This document shows, piece after piece, positions 17,672 to 27,042 of a DNA stretch of 64,000 nt. Numbering within the stretch: position 1 is the stretch's first letter; the number at the start of each line of letters is the position of its first letter. Source of the stretch: Caenicola sp034331105 (GTDB lineage: Bacteria > Synergistota > Synergistia > Synergistales > Synergistaceae); assembly GCA_034331105.1 (NCBI GenBank), contig JAXQGB010000015.1, positions 124,001 to 188,000 of the forward strand. Reading direction: 5' to 3'. The notes under the pieces are model-generated. The model searched no databases and was not told where the DNA came from. It saw only the letters and a program-made list of their open reading frames with translations. A program made the translations under genes and the position numbers.

Positions 17672-19125
17672 AAAAACTGCCCTTATTTTTAATTATTATT
17701 ATTTATCTTTTTTTTCTTCCTTCAGAGGCATATCCCGTAATAAAAGAAGTATCTGTTCTCCTGGAACAGGGTGCTTCGGGCGGATCACTTTCCGGAACAG
17801 GGATAAAATTTACTGACCCTGATGGGAAAGAGGCCGTCCTTTCAGGAACTGTGACCATCCAAAAAAGAGGAAACAGAGAAATATCTGCAGGAAACAACAT
17901 TTTCAGGACACCCTTAAAGGCAGTCTCTGATTCCCCTATGAAGTACAACGGAAGAGCATATCACGGCTGCTTTGTATTTAAAAATTCGTCCAATGGATTC
18001 AAGGTCACCAACACTGTAGACCTGGAACAATACCTCCGGGGCGTCATTAAGGCAGAAATGGACCCAAAGTGGCACATTGAGGCGGTCAAGGCTCAGTGCA
18101 TCCTTGCAAGGACCTTCGCAGTGCGTGCAGGAGGCAAACATGGGGAAGATGACCTCTGCGACGGATATCACTGCCAGGTCTATAAAGGAATATCAGGTGA
18201 GGACAGGACAGCAGACAGGGCAATAGAAGAAACTTCCGGGCTTATTCTCAGATGGAAGGGAAGCCCTGCAAGTGTCTATTACCACTCTGACAGCGGAGGG
18301 ATGGTCACTTCTTCAGGCAACGTATGGGGCGGGGATATCCCTTACCTCAAACCAAAGGCAGAGCCATTTGCCTATTCCGGTCCCAACAGCATCTGGGAGG
18401 CAGTTGTTCCCTTGTCGTTTATCAACTCAAGGCTCACCGCTAACGGCATAAATATTGGAACTGTAAGTCTAATAACCCCCCTAAAAAGGGATGAATCAGG
18501 AAGGATCCTCAGAATTGAGATCAAAGGCACCGGGGGTACCAAGGTAATTTCGGGATATACATTCAGGACTCTTGTTGGTGCTGGGAAGGTAAAAAGCACT
18601 TTGTTCGAGTTTGGGTCCCGTTCACCATACATTAACGAGGAACGTGGATCGTTGCCTGTTTCCCAGATGTCGAACAAATCAATTATAAAATCCCCGGCAG
18701 TTACCGTACCCGAAAAGATCGACCTATCTGAAATGCCCGAAGATAAAGAAGAGAAGCTGATCTGGCTCACCAAGAAAAGGGTCTTTACTACGCTTGAGCT
18801 GATGGAGATCCTATCTAAGCCGAATGATTACGACCTGTTCATAGAAAAAGGAATTGCCAGAGCTGAGGGACGACTTCCAATGCCCGAACAGCGCTCTGAA
18901 GGGACTGATGAGGACATAATTGAGACAACAGGGATACCGGATATAAGATACTCACCGGACCTTTCAATGGCTTCTGCCACCGGCCCAAGCGTAAGGATCC
19001 TCGGGAGAGGCTCCGGACACGGGGTCGGCATGTCACAGTGGGGAGCAAAAATTATGGCCGAAAAGGGTTGGACCTTCACACAGATCCTCGGATATTATTT
19101 CCCCGGCACAACAATAGGACAGTGA
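17668..19125 (+). CDS. SpoIID/LytB-domain protein (putative lytic transglycosylase or amidase enhancer)
   Basis: The start is placed at TTG 17668, which overlaps the previous stop (TTGA) and has AGGTGG five bases upstream; a GTG at 17659 would overlap that site. The product is 485 residues with an N-terminal signal peptide or anchor (LPLFLIIIIYLFFLPSEA). The SpoIID domain spans about 100-300, with LEQYLRGVIKAEMDPKWH and AQCILARTFAVR, and ends near the C-terminus with RGSGHGVGMSQWGA. In spore formers SpoIID degrades peptidoglycan during engulfment; homologues in non-spore formers probably act in wall remodelling. A long insertion (about 320-430) separates the two halves. Confidence 0.85.
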   Translation: MKKLPLFLIIIIYLFFLPSEAYPVIKEVSVLLEQGASGGSLSGTGIKFTDPDGKEAVLSGTVTIQKRGNREISAGNNIFRTPLKAVSDSPMKYNGRAYHGCFVFKNSSNGFKVTNTVDLEQYLRGVIKAEMDPKWHIEAVKAQCILARTFAVRAGGKHGEDDLCDGYHCQVYKGISGEDRTADRAIEETSGLILRWKGSPASVYYHSDSGGMVTSSGNVWGGDIPYLKPKAEPFAYSGPNSIWEAVVPLSFINSRLTANGINIGTVSLITPLKRDESGRILRIEIKGTGGTKVISGYTFRTLVGAGKVKSTLFEFGSRSPYINEERGSLPVSQMSNKSIIKSPAVTVPEKIDLSEMPEDKEEKLIWLTKKRVFTTLELMEILSKPNDYDLFIEKGIARAEGRLPMPEQRSEGTDEDIIETTGIPDIRYSPDLSMASATGPSVRILGRGSGHGVGMSQWGAKIMAEKGWTFTQILGYYFPGTTIGQ

Positions 19126-19136
19126 GGAAGGATATT

Positions 19137-20192
19137 TTGGATATTACCGGACCGGATTTCTCAAAGACTTCGACATATGATTACTATCTTCCCAAGGAAC
19201 TTATCGCACAGGATCCTGTGGAACCGAGAGATTCATCCAGGCTGCTGGTCCTTCATAAAGATTCCGGGGATAGAGAGCACAAAATATTCAGGGACATAAA
19301 AGATCACCTGAGAGAGGGAGACCTGCTTGTCCTTAACGATACAAGGGTGCTTCCGGCACGTGTCCCGGGGATCAAAAAAAATGGCAACGCAGAAGTGGAG
19401 ATCTTTTTCCTCTCTCCGGCTGCTGAACCAAATAAGTGGACAGCCCTCGTAAGACCTGGCAGAAAACTGAAAGAGGGAACGCATGTCCTGTTGGGCAAGA
19501 ATGTAGAGATCACAGTCGGTGAAAGGCTTGAGGACGGGGTAAGGAATATTTATTTCGCTCCCGATGCAGATCCTTTTGCGATCATACACAAATACGGTAC
19601 AACACCGCTGCCGCACTACATCACCGATTCTCATGCCGAGCCCGAGCGCTACCAGACTGTATATTCCAGAGCGGAAAAGGAAAATTCCGTCGCTTCTCCC
19701 ACAGCAGGGCTTCATTTCACGGACACGCTCCTGAAAGAGATAAGGGCAATGGGCGTGGATGAGGCTTTCGTTACACTGCAGGTCGGACTGGGAACTTTTC
19801 GTCCGGTTAAGACAGAAAACTTATCTGAACATATAATGCACAGCGAACTCTGTGAAATCTCAGATGTTACTGCCCGAAAGATCACAGATACAAAAATGAA
19901 CGGAGGCCGTGTGATCGCGGTTGGGACCACGGTCGTAAGGACACTTGAATCCTTCGCCATGCACTACGGGGAAGTAAGGTCGGGAATGCTCGATACAAGG
20001 CTTTTCATAACGCCGGGGTTCAACTTCAGAGTCATAGACGCCCTGATAACGAATTATCATCTGCCGAAAAGCACACTGCTTATGCTGGTCTCAGCTTTCT
20101 GCGGATACGACAGGATCATGGAGGCGTACAGGGAGGCTGTCGATCTTAAATACCGTTTCTTCTCGTTCGGGGACTCCATGTTCATCTGCTGA
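19137..20192 (+). CDS. queA: S-adenosylmethionine:tRNA ribosyltransferase-isomerase
   Basis: QueA makes epoxyqueuosine in tRNA by transferring the ribose part of SAM to preQ1. With the TTG at 19137 (AGGAAGG five bases upstream) the product is 351 residues, close to E. coli QueA. A GTG at 19122, overlapping the previous stop, is the alternative. Family motifs are YYLPKELIAQDPVEPRDSSR at the start, LNDTRVLPARVPG, SPTAGLHFT, LQVGLGTFRPV and ITNYHLPKSTLLMLVSAF. No tgt gene is adjacent. Confidence 0.94.
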   Translation: MDITGPDFSKTSTYDYYLPKELIAQDPVEPRDSSRLLVLHKDSGDREHKIFRDIKDHLREGDLLVLNDTRVLPARVPGIKKNGNAEVEIFFLSPAAEPNKWTALVRPGRKLKEGTHVLLGKNVEITVGERLEDGVRNIYFAPDADPFAIIHKYGTTPLPHYITDSHAEPERYQTVYSRAEKENSVASPTAGLHFTDTLLKEIRAMGVDEAFVTLQVGLGTFRPVKTENLSEHIMHSELCEISDVTARKITDTKMNGGRVIAVGTTVVRTLESFAMHYGEVRSGMLDTRLFITPGFNFRVIDALITNYHLPKSTLLMLVSAFCGYDRIMEAYREAVDLKYRFFSFGDSMFIC

Positions 20193-20208
20193 AGATTTAT
20201 GAGAGGCT

Positions 20209-20226
20209 GCCGGAAATTATTCCGGC
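20209..20226 (+). terminator. Hairpin after queA
   Basis: GCCGGAA and TTCCGGC form a 7-bp stem around ATTA, 17 bp after the queA stop. The following T content is low. Confidence 0.5.
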
Positions 20227-20330
20227 GGGATTCAATTGCAAATCTGTTGGAAATCAATGGGGGATCAATAGTTAAATCAAAAAATAGGGACAGGGATCAA
20301 ATTTTAAATGTTGGGTAAATAGGTGTATAA

Positions 20331-20369
20331 AATAATGAGTCGAGCCTATCTCAGGCCCAACTCATTATT
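20331..20369. terminator. Bidirectional terminator between queA and hutI
   Basis: A perfect 10-bp outer stem (AATAATGAGT with ACTCATTATT) with an inner GCCT/AGGC stem is followed by T runs on both strands. It sits 23 bp beyond the hutI stop and separates two convergent units. Confidence 0.8.
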
Positions 20370-20391
20370 TTTATAATTTGACAGTTTTTTA

Positions 20392-21639
20392 TTAGGCTAC
20401 GCGTTCGGACAGTTTGTGCACTTCGAGCACTGAGGTGCTTCCGACATGATAGGCCAGTGTTGTCGGCGTCTCTCCGTCAAGGACAAGGAAATCTGCCTGT
20501 TTGCCGGGTTCAAGGCTTCCGACCTTATGCTGCCTGTTTACCGCGTATGCCGCATTCAGTGTTGATGCGACAAGAGCTTCCTCTATCGTCATGTTCATAT
20601 TCATTACGCCCAGACCAAATATGAATGGTACCGACTCACAGAAGCAGGATCCGGGATTGCAGTCTGTTGCAAGTGCGACAGGAACATCCCAGTCGATCAT
20701 CTCCCTGCCTCTGGCGTAGGGTTTTTTCAGGCTGTAGGCAGTCGCCGGAAGAAGCACCGCGATAGATCCTGCCCTTCCCATGGCACGGAGATTCTCTTCG
20801 CTGGCAGCCAGCAGATGTTCAGCCGACCTAACTCCGAGTTCTGCGGCAAGTCCGGCTCCGCCGAGGTCATGGACTTCATCGGCGTGTATCTTCATTTCAA
20901 ACCCCAAAGCCTTTGCCGCTTTAAGTATCTTCCTGCTCTGGTCTACAGAAAAAACGCCCTCTTCACAGAATATGTCGCAGAACTCCGCTATTCCCTGATC
21001 TTTTACCTTTGGGAGCATCTCGTTGATTATCAGATCAACGAAATCGTCCGGTCTCTGCTTATACTCAGTCGGAACAGCGTGTGCGCCCATAAATGTCGGG
21101 ATCACATCCAGAGGAGTCTCCTTTGATATCCTGCTTATCACGGAGAGCATCTTCAACTCCAGTTCCAGGTCAAGTCCGTATCCGCTCTTTATCTCTACCG
21201 TTGTCGTGCCCTTTGCAAGGGCTGACATGGCAAGCTTTTTTGTAATGAGGAAGAGCTCTTCTTCTGTGACGGACTTTACTGCCTTTACAGATGAGAGTAT
21301 GCCGCCCCCGCGCTTGAGTATCTCGAGGTAGGGGAGTCCGTCCAGTCTCATTTTGAACTCGTCTTCGCGCCTCTTTGCGAAACAGAGATGCGTGTGCGGG
21401 TCTACGAATCCGGGTATCACACAAGCTCCTTCCATATCTCTCTCTTCATTGACAAAAGACGTGGAAGACAGCCCATTAAGTACTTCTTTTTCGTCTCCTA
21501 TAGCCTCAATCAGGCCATTGACGGCAAGAATGGCTCCCCGGCCATACTCCTTTATCTTTCCCTGCTCATTGCCTCTCAGAGGGCCTCCTGGATCGAGCGG
21601 GGTGAATATCCTTGCGTTCCTGTATAGTTTTACTGTCAT
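20392..21639 (-). CDS. hutI: Imidazolonepropionase
   Basis: HutI opens imidazolone propionate to N-formimino-L-glutamate, the third step of histidine breakdown. The 415-residue product is an amidohydrolase-superfamily enzyme. The N-terminal metal motif is PGFVDPHTHLCFA, KSGYGLDLELELKML lies mid-protein, IHADEVHDLGGAGLAAELG carries the substrate and metal His, and ATDCNPGSCF is near the C-terminus. The ATG overlaps the ftcD stop by 4 bp. It is the last gene of the hutH-ftcD-hutI unit. Confidence 0.96.
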   Translation of the reverse strand: MTVKLYRNARIFTPLDPGGPLRGNEQGKIKEYGRGAILAVNGLIEAIGDEKEVLNGLSSTSFVNEERDMEGACVIPGFVDPHTHLCFAKRREDEFKMRLDGLPYLEILKRGGGILSSVKAVKSVTEEELFLITKKLAMSALAKGTTTVEIKSGYGLDLELELKMLSVISRISKETPLDVIPTFMGAHAVPTEYKQRPDDFVDLIINEMLPKVKDQGIAEFCDIFCEEGVFSVDQSRKILKAAKALGFEMKIHADEVHDLGGAGLAAELGVRSAEHLLAASEENLRAMGRAGSIAVLLPATAYSLKKPYARGREMIDWDVPVALATDCNPGSCFCESVPFIFGLGVMNMNMTIEEALVASTLNAAYAVNRQHKVGSLEPGKQADFLVLDGETPTTLAYHVGSTSVLEVHKLSERVA

Positions 21640-22559
21640 TCCGCCCTCTCTCCCATCAGTTCAAGGAGCTGGAGCTCCAGCACCTGTGCGGGATCGAAGT
21701 CGTTGATCTGCATGTAGTACGCAGCACTCTCAAGTATGGCGTTTACAGGGATCATTCCGTATACCTCGGTCTCAATGACCTGTACGCCCCATCTTCTGGC
21801 TTCCATCCTTATCATTTCGAGCACCCTGTAGAGCGAGTTTTTCTCGTAATCTACGAGGTTCATGCTGACCTGGGTGATACCGCGCTCCTCAAGTGCAAGG
21901 CCTATGCCCTTTACGTGACAGAAACCGCCGGAAGATGCCCTTACTGTGTTTGCGATTTTTTTGGCAACATCCAGATCAGCTGTGTCAAGGTTGACGTTGA
22001 ACGCAACAAGGAATTTACGGGCTCCGATGACTGTGGCTCCGGCCGTAGGATGGAGTCCGGGTCCGCCAACATCAGGCATTCTTTCTTCTTTCGTTTTTGC
22101 CTCTTCCTTAAGGACTTCATACTGTCCCTTGCGGATGACCTCCAGGCGTTTTCTTTCCGGCCGCCTGGCTGCATCCTCATAAAAGTAGACAGGGATCCCG
22201 CATTCTTTGAAATAACGCTCCCCGAAATCGTGGGCAAGCTTTATGCACTCTTCCATTGATATCCCCTTTATTGGGGTAAAGGGTACAACGTCAATTGCTC
22301 CGATCCTTGGATGTCCGCCTTGATGGGAGTTCATGTCGATATTTTCAAGTGCTGTCTTTGCGGCTTCTATCAGTGCGTCCTGAATGGGCGCAGGAGCTCC
22401 GACAAGGCTTATGACCAGTCTGTTGTGGTCTTCGTCAGCGCGGTGGTCGAGAAGGTAAACCCCTCTTTTATCCTTAAAACAATCAACTATTTTTTCAATG
22501 ACTTCCGGGCGCCTTCCTTCACTGAAGTTCGGCACACATTCGATCAGCTGCATTGCCAT
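21636..22559 (-). CDS. ftcD: Glutamate formimidoyltransferase (stand-alone)
   Basis: The enzyme moves the formimino group from formiminoglutamate to tetrahydrofolate, releasing glutamate. The 307-residue product has only the transferase half of the animal bifunctional FTCD: QLIECVPNFSEGRRPEVIEKI at the start, DHRADEDHNRLVISLVG, QGGHPRIGAIDVVPFTPI and PTAGATVIGARKFLVAFNVNL. The second ATG (22559) is preferred because GGGAGG lies seven bases upstream; an ATG at 22565 would be only two bases from that site. The cyclodeaminase half is a separate gene, fchA, in the divergent unit. Confidence 0.94.
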   Translation of the reverse strand: MAMQLIECVPNFSEGRRPEVIEKIVDCFKDKRGVYLLDHRADEDHNRLVISLVGAPAPIQDALIEAAKTALENIDMNSHQGGHPRIGAIDVVPFTPIKGISMEECIKLAHDFGERYFKECGIPVYFYEDAARRPERKRLEVIRKGQYEVLKEEAKTKEERMPDVGGPGLHPTAGATVIGARKFLVAFNVNLDTADLDVAKKIANTVRASSGGFCHVKGIGLALEERGITQVSMNLVDYEKNSLYRVLEMIRMEARRWGVQVIETEVYGMIPVNAILESAAYYMQINDFDPAQVLELQLLELMGERAE

Positions 22560-22598
22560 ACTCATTCCTCCCTGAATTTTTGATAAAGCTCGAAATTT

Positions 22599-24131
22599 TT
22601 ACTTCAGTTCGCCGATCTCTTTCTCGACTGCATCAATTATAGTGCCATCAGTCACCAGTTCAAGAGATTTTAGCATAAGTGGCTGCATATACTGGTCCTT
22701 CGCGTAGAACGGGACTTCCCTGCGGAACGCCTTATAAGCAGCAGATGTACCACGCCCCGGTTTCAGGGGAGCCCTGAAATCGATGCCCTGTGCGGCGTTC
22801 AGCATCTCTATCGAGATCACGCGTTTAGTGTTGTTCAATATCGTGAGTGCTTTTCTTGAACTGTAGCCGCCCATCGAAACGTGGTCTTCCTGGCCTGCGG
22901 AGGTGGGGATGGAGTCCACACATGAAGGATGTGCCAGGACTTTATTTTCAGAAACTATTGCGGCAGCCGTATACTGAGGGATCATGAACCCGCTGTTGAG
23001 TCCGCTCTCTGCAACAAGGAAAGGCGGAAGATCGGACAGTTTGTGGTCCACCAGCCTTGCCACACGTCTCTCTGAGATGTCAGCTATCTCAGCTACTGCG
23101 ATTCCGAAGAAATCCATAGCCATGGCTATGGGCTGACCGTGGAAATTGCCTCCGCTGATGGCCTCTCCGTCCTGGTGGAAAATGATCGGGTTGTCGGTCA
23201 CTGAATTTATCTCAATGTTCAATACGGTCTCAACATACGAAAGAGCGTCTCTGCTTGCCCCATGGACCTGGGGGAGACAACGCAGAGAGTAAGCGTCCTG
23301 CACTCTGTCTTTTTTGTATGTTTCGATTATCTCGCTGCCTTCGATAAGCCTTCTCATGTTCTCGGCAACAATGCTCTGTCCGACCTGGGGACGCAGATCG
23401 TGGGTCCGTCTGTCAAAGGCGTATGGGACAGCATGAAGGGCCTCCGCTGAGAGAGCTGAAGCAATGTCAGCATTCTTCATCAGTTTCTTGGCATCATAGA
23501 GGCAAAGGGTCCCTATCCCTGTCATGACGGTAGTGCCGTTGTTAAGGGCAAGCCCCTCTTTAGGCATCAGATCGACCGGTTTGAGCCCGTTCATGCTGAG
23601 CGCCTCAAGGGTCGGCATTTTTTTACCTTTATAAACGACATCTCCAAGGCCTATCAGCGTGATGGCAAGATGTGAAAGAGGGCAGAGGTCGCCGCTTGCC
23701 CCTACAGATCCCTGACGCGGGATCACAGGATGGATGCCGAGGTTGAGATAGTTGACAAGCTGGGTCAGTGTCTGAAGGCTGATGCCCGAATAACCCCTTG
23801 TAAGGGTATTGATCCTGAGTAGCATTATCGCCCTGACGTAGTCTTCCGGCAGCGCTTCCCCGAAACCGCATGCATGGCTCATAAGAAGGTTTTCCTGGAG
23901 CTGGCGGCTTTGGTCACGCGGAATGACAACGGATGCCAGGTCTCCGAAGCCTGTGGTCACACCATAAACCACGCGTCCCTCGTTCACCCATTCCTTGACT
24001 GAATCAGCGCATTCTGATACAAGTTTTTCTGCCCCGGGGTCAAGCTCTACCTTGTAACCATTTCTTGCAACGTTGACAATATCGCTGATAGTAAGAGATT
24101 TACCGTCCAGTACTACTGAATTTAAGCTCAT
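22599..24131 (-). CDS. hutH: Histidine ammonia-lyase
   Basis: HutH deaminates histidine to urocanate. The 510-residue product has the Ala145-Ser146-Gly147 triad in GSVGASGDLCPLSHLA, which cyclises to the MIO prosthetic group. Other conserved parts are VYGVTTGFGDLASV near 56, NEG-type segments such as KEGLALNNGTTVMTG, and FHGQPIAMAMDF near 325. The ATG follows AAGGGGGA. It is the first gene of the minus-strand hut unit and faces hutU across a 228-bp control region. Confidence 0.97.
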   Translation of the reverse strand: MSLNSVVLDGKSLTISDIVNVARNGYKVELDPGAEKLVSECADSVKEWVNEGRVVYGVTTGFGDLASVVIPRDQSRQLQENLLMSHACGFGEALPEDYVRAIMLLRINTLTRGYSGISLQTLTQLVNYLNLGIHPVIPRQGSVGASGDLCPLSHLAITLIGLGDVVYKGKKMPTLEALSMNGLKPVDLMPKEGLALNNGTTVMTGIGTLCLYDAKKLMKNADIASALSAEALHAVPYAFDRRTHDLRPQVGQSIVAENMRRLIEGSEIIETYKKDRVQDAYSLRCLPQVHGASRDALSYVETVLNIEINSVTDNPIIFHQDGEAISGGNFHGQPIAMAMDFFGIAVAEIADISERRVARLVDHKLSDLPPFLVAESGLNSGFMIPQYTAAAIVSENKVLAHPSCVDSIPTSAGQEDHVSMGGYSSRKALTILNNTKRVISIEMLNAAQGIDFRAPLKPGRGTSAAYKAFRREVPFYAKDQYMQPLMLKSLELVTDGTIIDAVEKEIGELK

Positions 24132-24251
24132 TGCAAAATCCCCCTTTTTATTGTTTTGATACTGATATCCCTGTTCTGCGGTGTTATAATCATGATATTA
24201 AGATGAAACATTTTACTGTTAGATGTTTATCATATTTCACAGCTTTAATAC

Positions 24252-24280
24252 TTTCCATTCCTAAATTTTTGCGTTACAAT
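24252..24280 (+). promoter_or_regulatory. Possible promoter for hutU-fchA
   Basis: TTTCCA (24252-24257) and TACAAT (24275-24280) are 17 bp apart on the plus strand. A TATAAT at 24284-24289 is an alternative -10 but lacks a good -35. Either would start transcription at or just before the palindrome. Confidence 0.4.
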
Positions 24281-24281
24281 T

Positions 24282-24309
24282 AGTATAATCAGATATTTTT
24301 CTTAGTCAA
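24282..24309 (-). promoter_or_regulatory. Promoter for hutH-ftcD-hutI
   Basis: On the minus strand TTGACT (24309-24304) and TATACT (24287-24282) are 16 bp apart, about 150 bp before hutH. The -35 box lies in the centre of the palindrome at 24292-24319, so a bound repressor would block it. Confidence 0.6.
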
Positions 24310-24319
24310 GAAAAATATC
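24292..24319. promoter_or_regulatory. Shared hut operator candidate (12-bp perfect inverted repeat)
   Basis: GATATTTTTCTT and AAGAAAAATATC are perfect inverted arms separated by AGTC. The site covers the -35 and spacer of the hutH promoter and lies just after the likely hutU start point, so one dimeric regulator could control both divergent units. No hutC- or hutP-like gene is in the window. As RNA it would form an AT-rich hairpin in the hutU leader, a second possibility. Confidence 0.6.
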
Positions 24320-24359
24320 ATATGAAACTAGAAATCATTATGGATGGAGTTGACCTAGC

Positions 24360-26375
24360 ATGTTTGATCCAAAAACAGGAAAAGCACTCGAGATCACACT
24401 GGACTTTCCGGAAGGACTCCCGCCTAAAGCGGAATTCGAACAGGGGATCAGAAGAGCTCCAAACAGGGGACAGGTTCTGAACGATAAAGAAACGGTACTG
24501 GCTATCAAGAATGCGCTTCGTTACATACCTGAAAAATACCACAAGGAGATAGCCCCGGAATTCCTGAAGGAATACCGTGAGCACGGACGCATATACGGTT
24601 ACCGTTTCAGGCCTCAGGGACGACTCTACGGCAAGCCTATCGACGAATACAGGGGCAAATGCACAGAGGGCAGGGCATTCCAGGTAATGATAGACAACAA
24701 CCTGGACTTTGACGTAGCTCTCTATCCATACGAACTCGTAACATACGGAGAAACCGGACAGGTATGCCAGAACTGGATGCAGTACCGGCTGATAAAAAAA
24801 TACCTTGAAATACTTACCCCGGACCAGACTCTGGTGGTTCAGTCCGGGCATCCGCTGGGCCTCTTCCGTTCAGACCCATCAGCTCCGAGAGTGATACTGA
24901 CGAACGGGCTTATGGTAGGCATGTTCGACAATCCAAAGGATTTTACAAGGGCTGCAGCTTTGGGTGTGGCCAACTACGGGCAGATGACAGCGGGAGGATG
25001 GATGTACATCGGTCCGCAGGGAATAGTACACGGAACATACAATACGCTTCTCAACGCCGGCAGGAGCAAATTTCATCTTCCTGAGGGCAAGGGCCTTGCA
25101 GGGCACCTTTTCGTCTCCTCGGGGCTTGGCGGAATGAGCGGAGCGCAGCCAAAAGCGGCAGAGATCTCAGGAGCGGCTTCGATAGTCGCTGAGGTGGATC
25201 CTTCACGCATAGAAACAAGGCACAGCCAGGGATGGGTAAGCAGGAGAACAAAGGACCTACCGGAGGCTTTCAAATGGGCAAGGAAAGCGATGGACGAGGG
25301 CAAGCCCCTTTCAATAGCCTACGAAGGGAATATCGTAGACCTTCTGCAGTTCGCACTGGACAATAACATCAACATAGAGCTGCTTTCAGACCAGACATCG
25401 TGCCACGCAGTCTACGACGGCGGATACTGCCCGCAGGGCATTTCGTTTGAAGAGAGGACAAGGCTGCTGACGGAGGACAAGGAAGAGTTCTGCCGGCTTG
25501 TAGACAAGACTCTCAGGAAGCATTATGAACTGATCAAGGCACTTACAGATAAAGGCACATATTTCTTCGACTACGGCAACTCCTTCATGAGGGCTGTATT
25601 TGACGCCGGCGTGACTGAGATAGCCAAAAACGGTGTCGACACATACGAGGGATTCATATTCCCCTCATACGTGGAAGACATAATGGGTCCGCTCCTTTTT
25701 GACTACGGCTACGGTCCCTTCCGCTGGTGCTGCCTGAGCCGTGATCCGGAAGACCTAAGGAAGACAGACAAAGCTGCTATGGACTGCATTGATCCCAGCC
25801 GGAGGTTCCAGGATCACGACAACTGGGCATGGATCAGGGACGCGGAAAAGAATAAGCTGGTGGTCGGAACACAGTGCAGGATACTGTATCAGGACGAAGA
25901 GGGCAGGGTGCGCATCGCACTCAAGTTCAACGAAATGGTCCGCACAGGAGAGATAGGGCCTGTAATGCTTGGAAGGGACCACCATGACGTATCCGGGACC
26001 GATTCGCCCTACCGCGAAACCTCCAACATAAAGGACGGAAGCAACGTCATGGGTGAGATGGCCATACACTGCTTTGCGGGAAACTGCGCCAGGGGAATGA
26101 GCATGGTAGCACTGCACAATGGCGGGGGAGTCGGGACAGGCAAATCGATAAACGGCGGCTTCGGCCTTGTGCTTGACGGAAGCGAGAGGGTAGACAGCAT
26201 AATCAAAGCCTCTTTGAGCTGGGATGTTATCAGCGGAGTTGCCAGACGCGCATGGGCAAGGAACGAAAACGCGCTTTCAACAGTCGGGGAGTTCAACCGC
26301 AAGAGAAGCGACGGTCACATCACCGTTCCGTTTATAGCTGACGATGAATATCTGACCAGACTTGTAAAAGGATAG
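24360..26375 (+). CDS. hutU: Urocanate hydratase, long form
   Basis: HutU hydrates urocanate to imidazolone propionate with a tightly bound NAD used as an electrophile. The 671-residue product is longer than the roughly 550-residue enzyme of Pseudomonas or Bacillus and near the size of animal urocanase. Conserved parts include QSGHPLGLF near 162, NYGQMTAGGWMYIGPQG near 205, the Gly-rich GLGGMSGAQPKAA near 255, LLSDQTSCHAVYDGGYCPQG and GNSFMRAVFDAG. The ATG is preceded by GGATGGAG at a wide spacing of about ten bases. It lies opposite hutH and is followed by fchA. Confidence 0.95.
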   Translation: MFDPKTGKALEITLDFPEGLPPKAEFEQGIRRAPNRGQVLNDKETVLAIKNALRYIPEKYHKEIAPEFLKEYREHGRIYGYRFRPQGRLYGKPIDEYRGKCTEGRAFQVMIDNNLDFDVALYPYELVTYGETGQVCQNWMQYRLIKKYLEILTPDQTLVVQSGHPLGLFRSDPSAPRVILTNGLMVGMFDNPKDFTRAAALGVANYGQMTAGGWMYIGPQGIVHGTYNTLLNAGRSKFHLPEGKGLAGHLFVSSGLGGMSGAQPKAAEISGAASIVAEVDPSRIETRHSQGWVSRRTKDLPEAFKWARKAMDEGKPLSIAYEGNIVDLLQFALDNNINIELLSDQTSCHAVYDGGYCPQGISFEERTRLLTEDKEEFCRLVDKTLRKHYELIKALTDKGTYFFDYGNSFMRAVFDAGVTEIAKNGVDTYEGFIFPSYVEDIMGPLLFDYGYGPFRWCCLSRDPEDLRKTDKAAMDCIDPSRRFQDHDNWAWIRDAEKNKLVVGTQCRILYQDEEGRVRIALKFNEMVRTGEIGPVMLGRDHHDVSGTDSPYRETSNIKDGSNVMGEMAIHCFAGNCARGMSMVALHNGGGVGTGKSINGGFGLVLDGSERVDSIIKASLSWDVISGVARRAWARNENALSTVGEFNRKRSDGHITVPFIADDEYLTRLVKG

Positions 26376-26388
26376 AGGGGGGATATAT

Positions 26389-27018
26389 ATGAAGTTTGAA
26401 AGAATGGAAATACGCGCATTTCTCGACGAGCTTGCCTCGGATTCACCGGCACCCGGGGGAGGAAGCGTAGCAGCCCTTTGCGCCTCTCTTGGTTCAGCAC
26501 TTGTTTCAATGGTGGCCAACCTTACGATAGGAAAGGAAAAATACAAAGAGAGCTGGCAGCTGATGGAGGAAGTCGTCGGCAAGAGCGAGTCCCTGAGGTT
26601 TAAGTTCGTGGAATTGATGAACAGGGACACCGAATCCTTCAATACTTTCATGGCAGCAATGAAAATGCCCAAGGCAACAGAGGAAGAAAAGTGTATCCGC
26701 AAAAAAGCAATGGGAGAGGCTTCAAAACTTGCCACAGAGGTCCCTCTTCTTACTCTTGAAGCCTGCGTAGAAATGACTGAGCTGGCTTATCTGGCAGCAA
26801 AAAACGGCAATACAAACACGATAAGCGATGCAGGAAGCGCTGCACTGATAGGAGAAGCTGCAGGAAAAGCCGCAGCTTACAATGTGAAGATAAATCTTCC
26901 CGGCGTATCTGACGAAACTTTTGCCGCGGATTTCAAAGCCCGTATGTCAGATGCTCTTCAGCAGTTAAGTATTAACGCAGACAAGACAACTGAGATCCTT
27001 GACAAGGCACTGCAGTAA
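26389..27018 (+). CDS. fchA: Formiminotetrahydrofolate cyclodeaminase
   Basis: The 209-residue enzyme converts 5-formimino-THF to 5,10-methenyl-THF and ammonia. It is the counterpart of the C-terminal half of animal FTCD. Typical segments are FLDELASDSPAPGGGSVAAL at the N-terminus, ALVSMVANLTIGKEKY, and ISDAGSAALIGEAAGKAAAYNVKINL. The ATG follows AGGGGGG. With ftcD it completes the route from histidine to glutamate plus one-carbon folate, and a strong terminator ends the unit. Confidence 0.95.
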   Translation: MKFERMEIRAFLDELASDSPAPGGGSVAALCASLGSALVSMVANLTIGKEKYKESWQLMEEVVGKSESLRFKFVELMNRDTESFNTFMAAMKMPKATEEEKCIRKKAMGEASKLATEVPLLTLEACVEMTELAYLAAKNGNTNTISDAGSAALIGEAAGKAAAYNVKINLPGVSDETFAADFKARMSDALQQLSINADKTTEILDKALQ

Positions 27019-27042
27019 TTTCGCCAGGAACAACCAATAATT

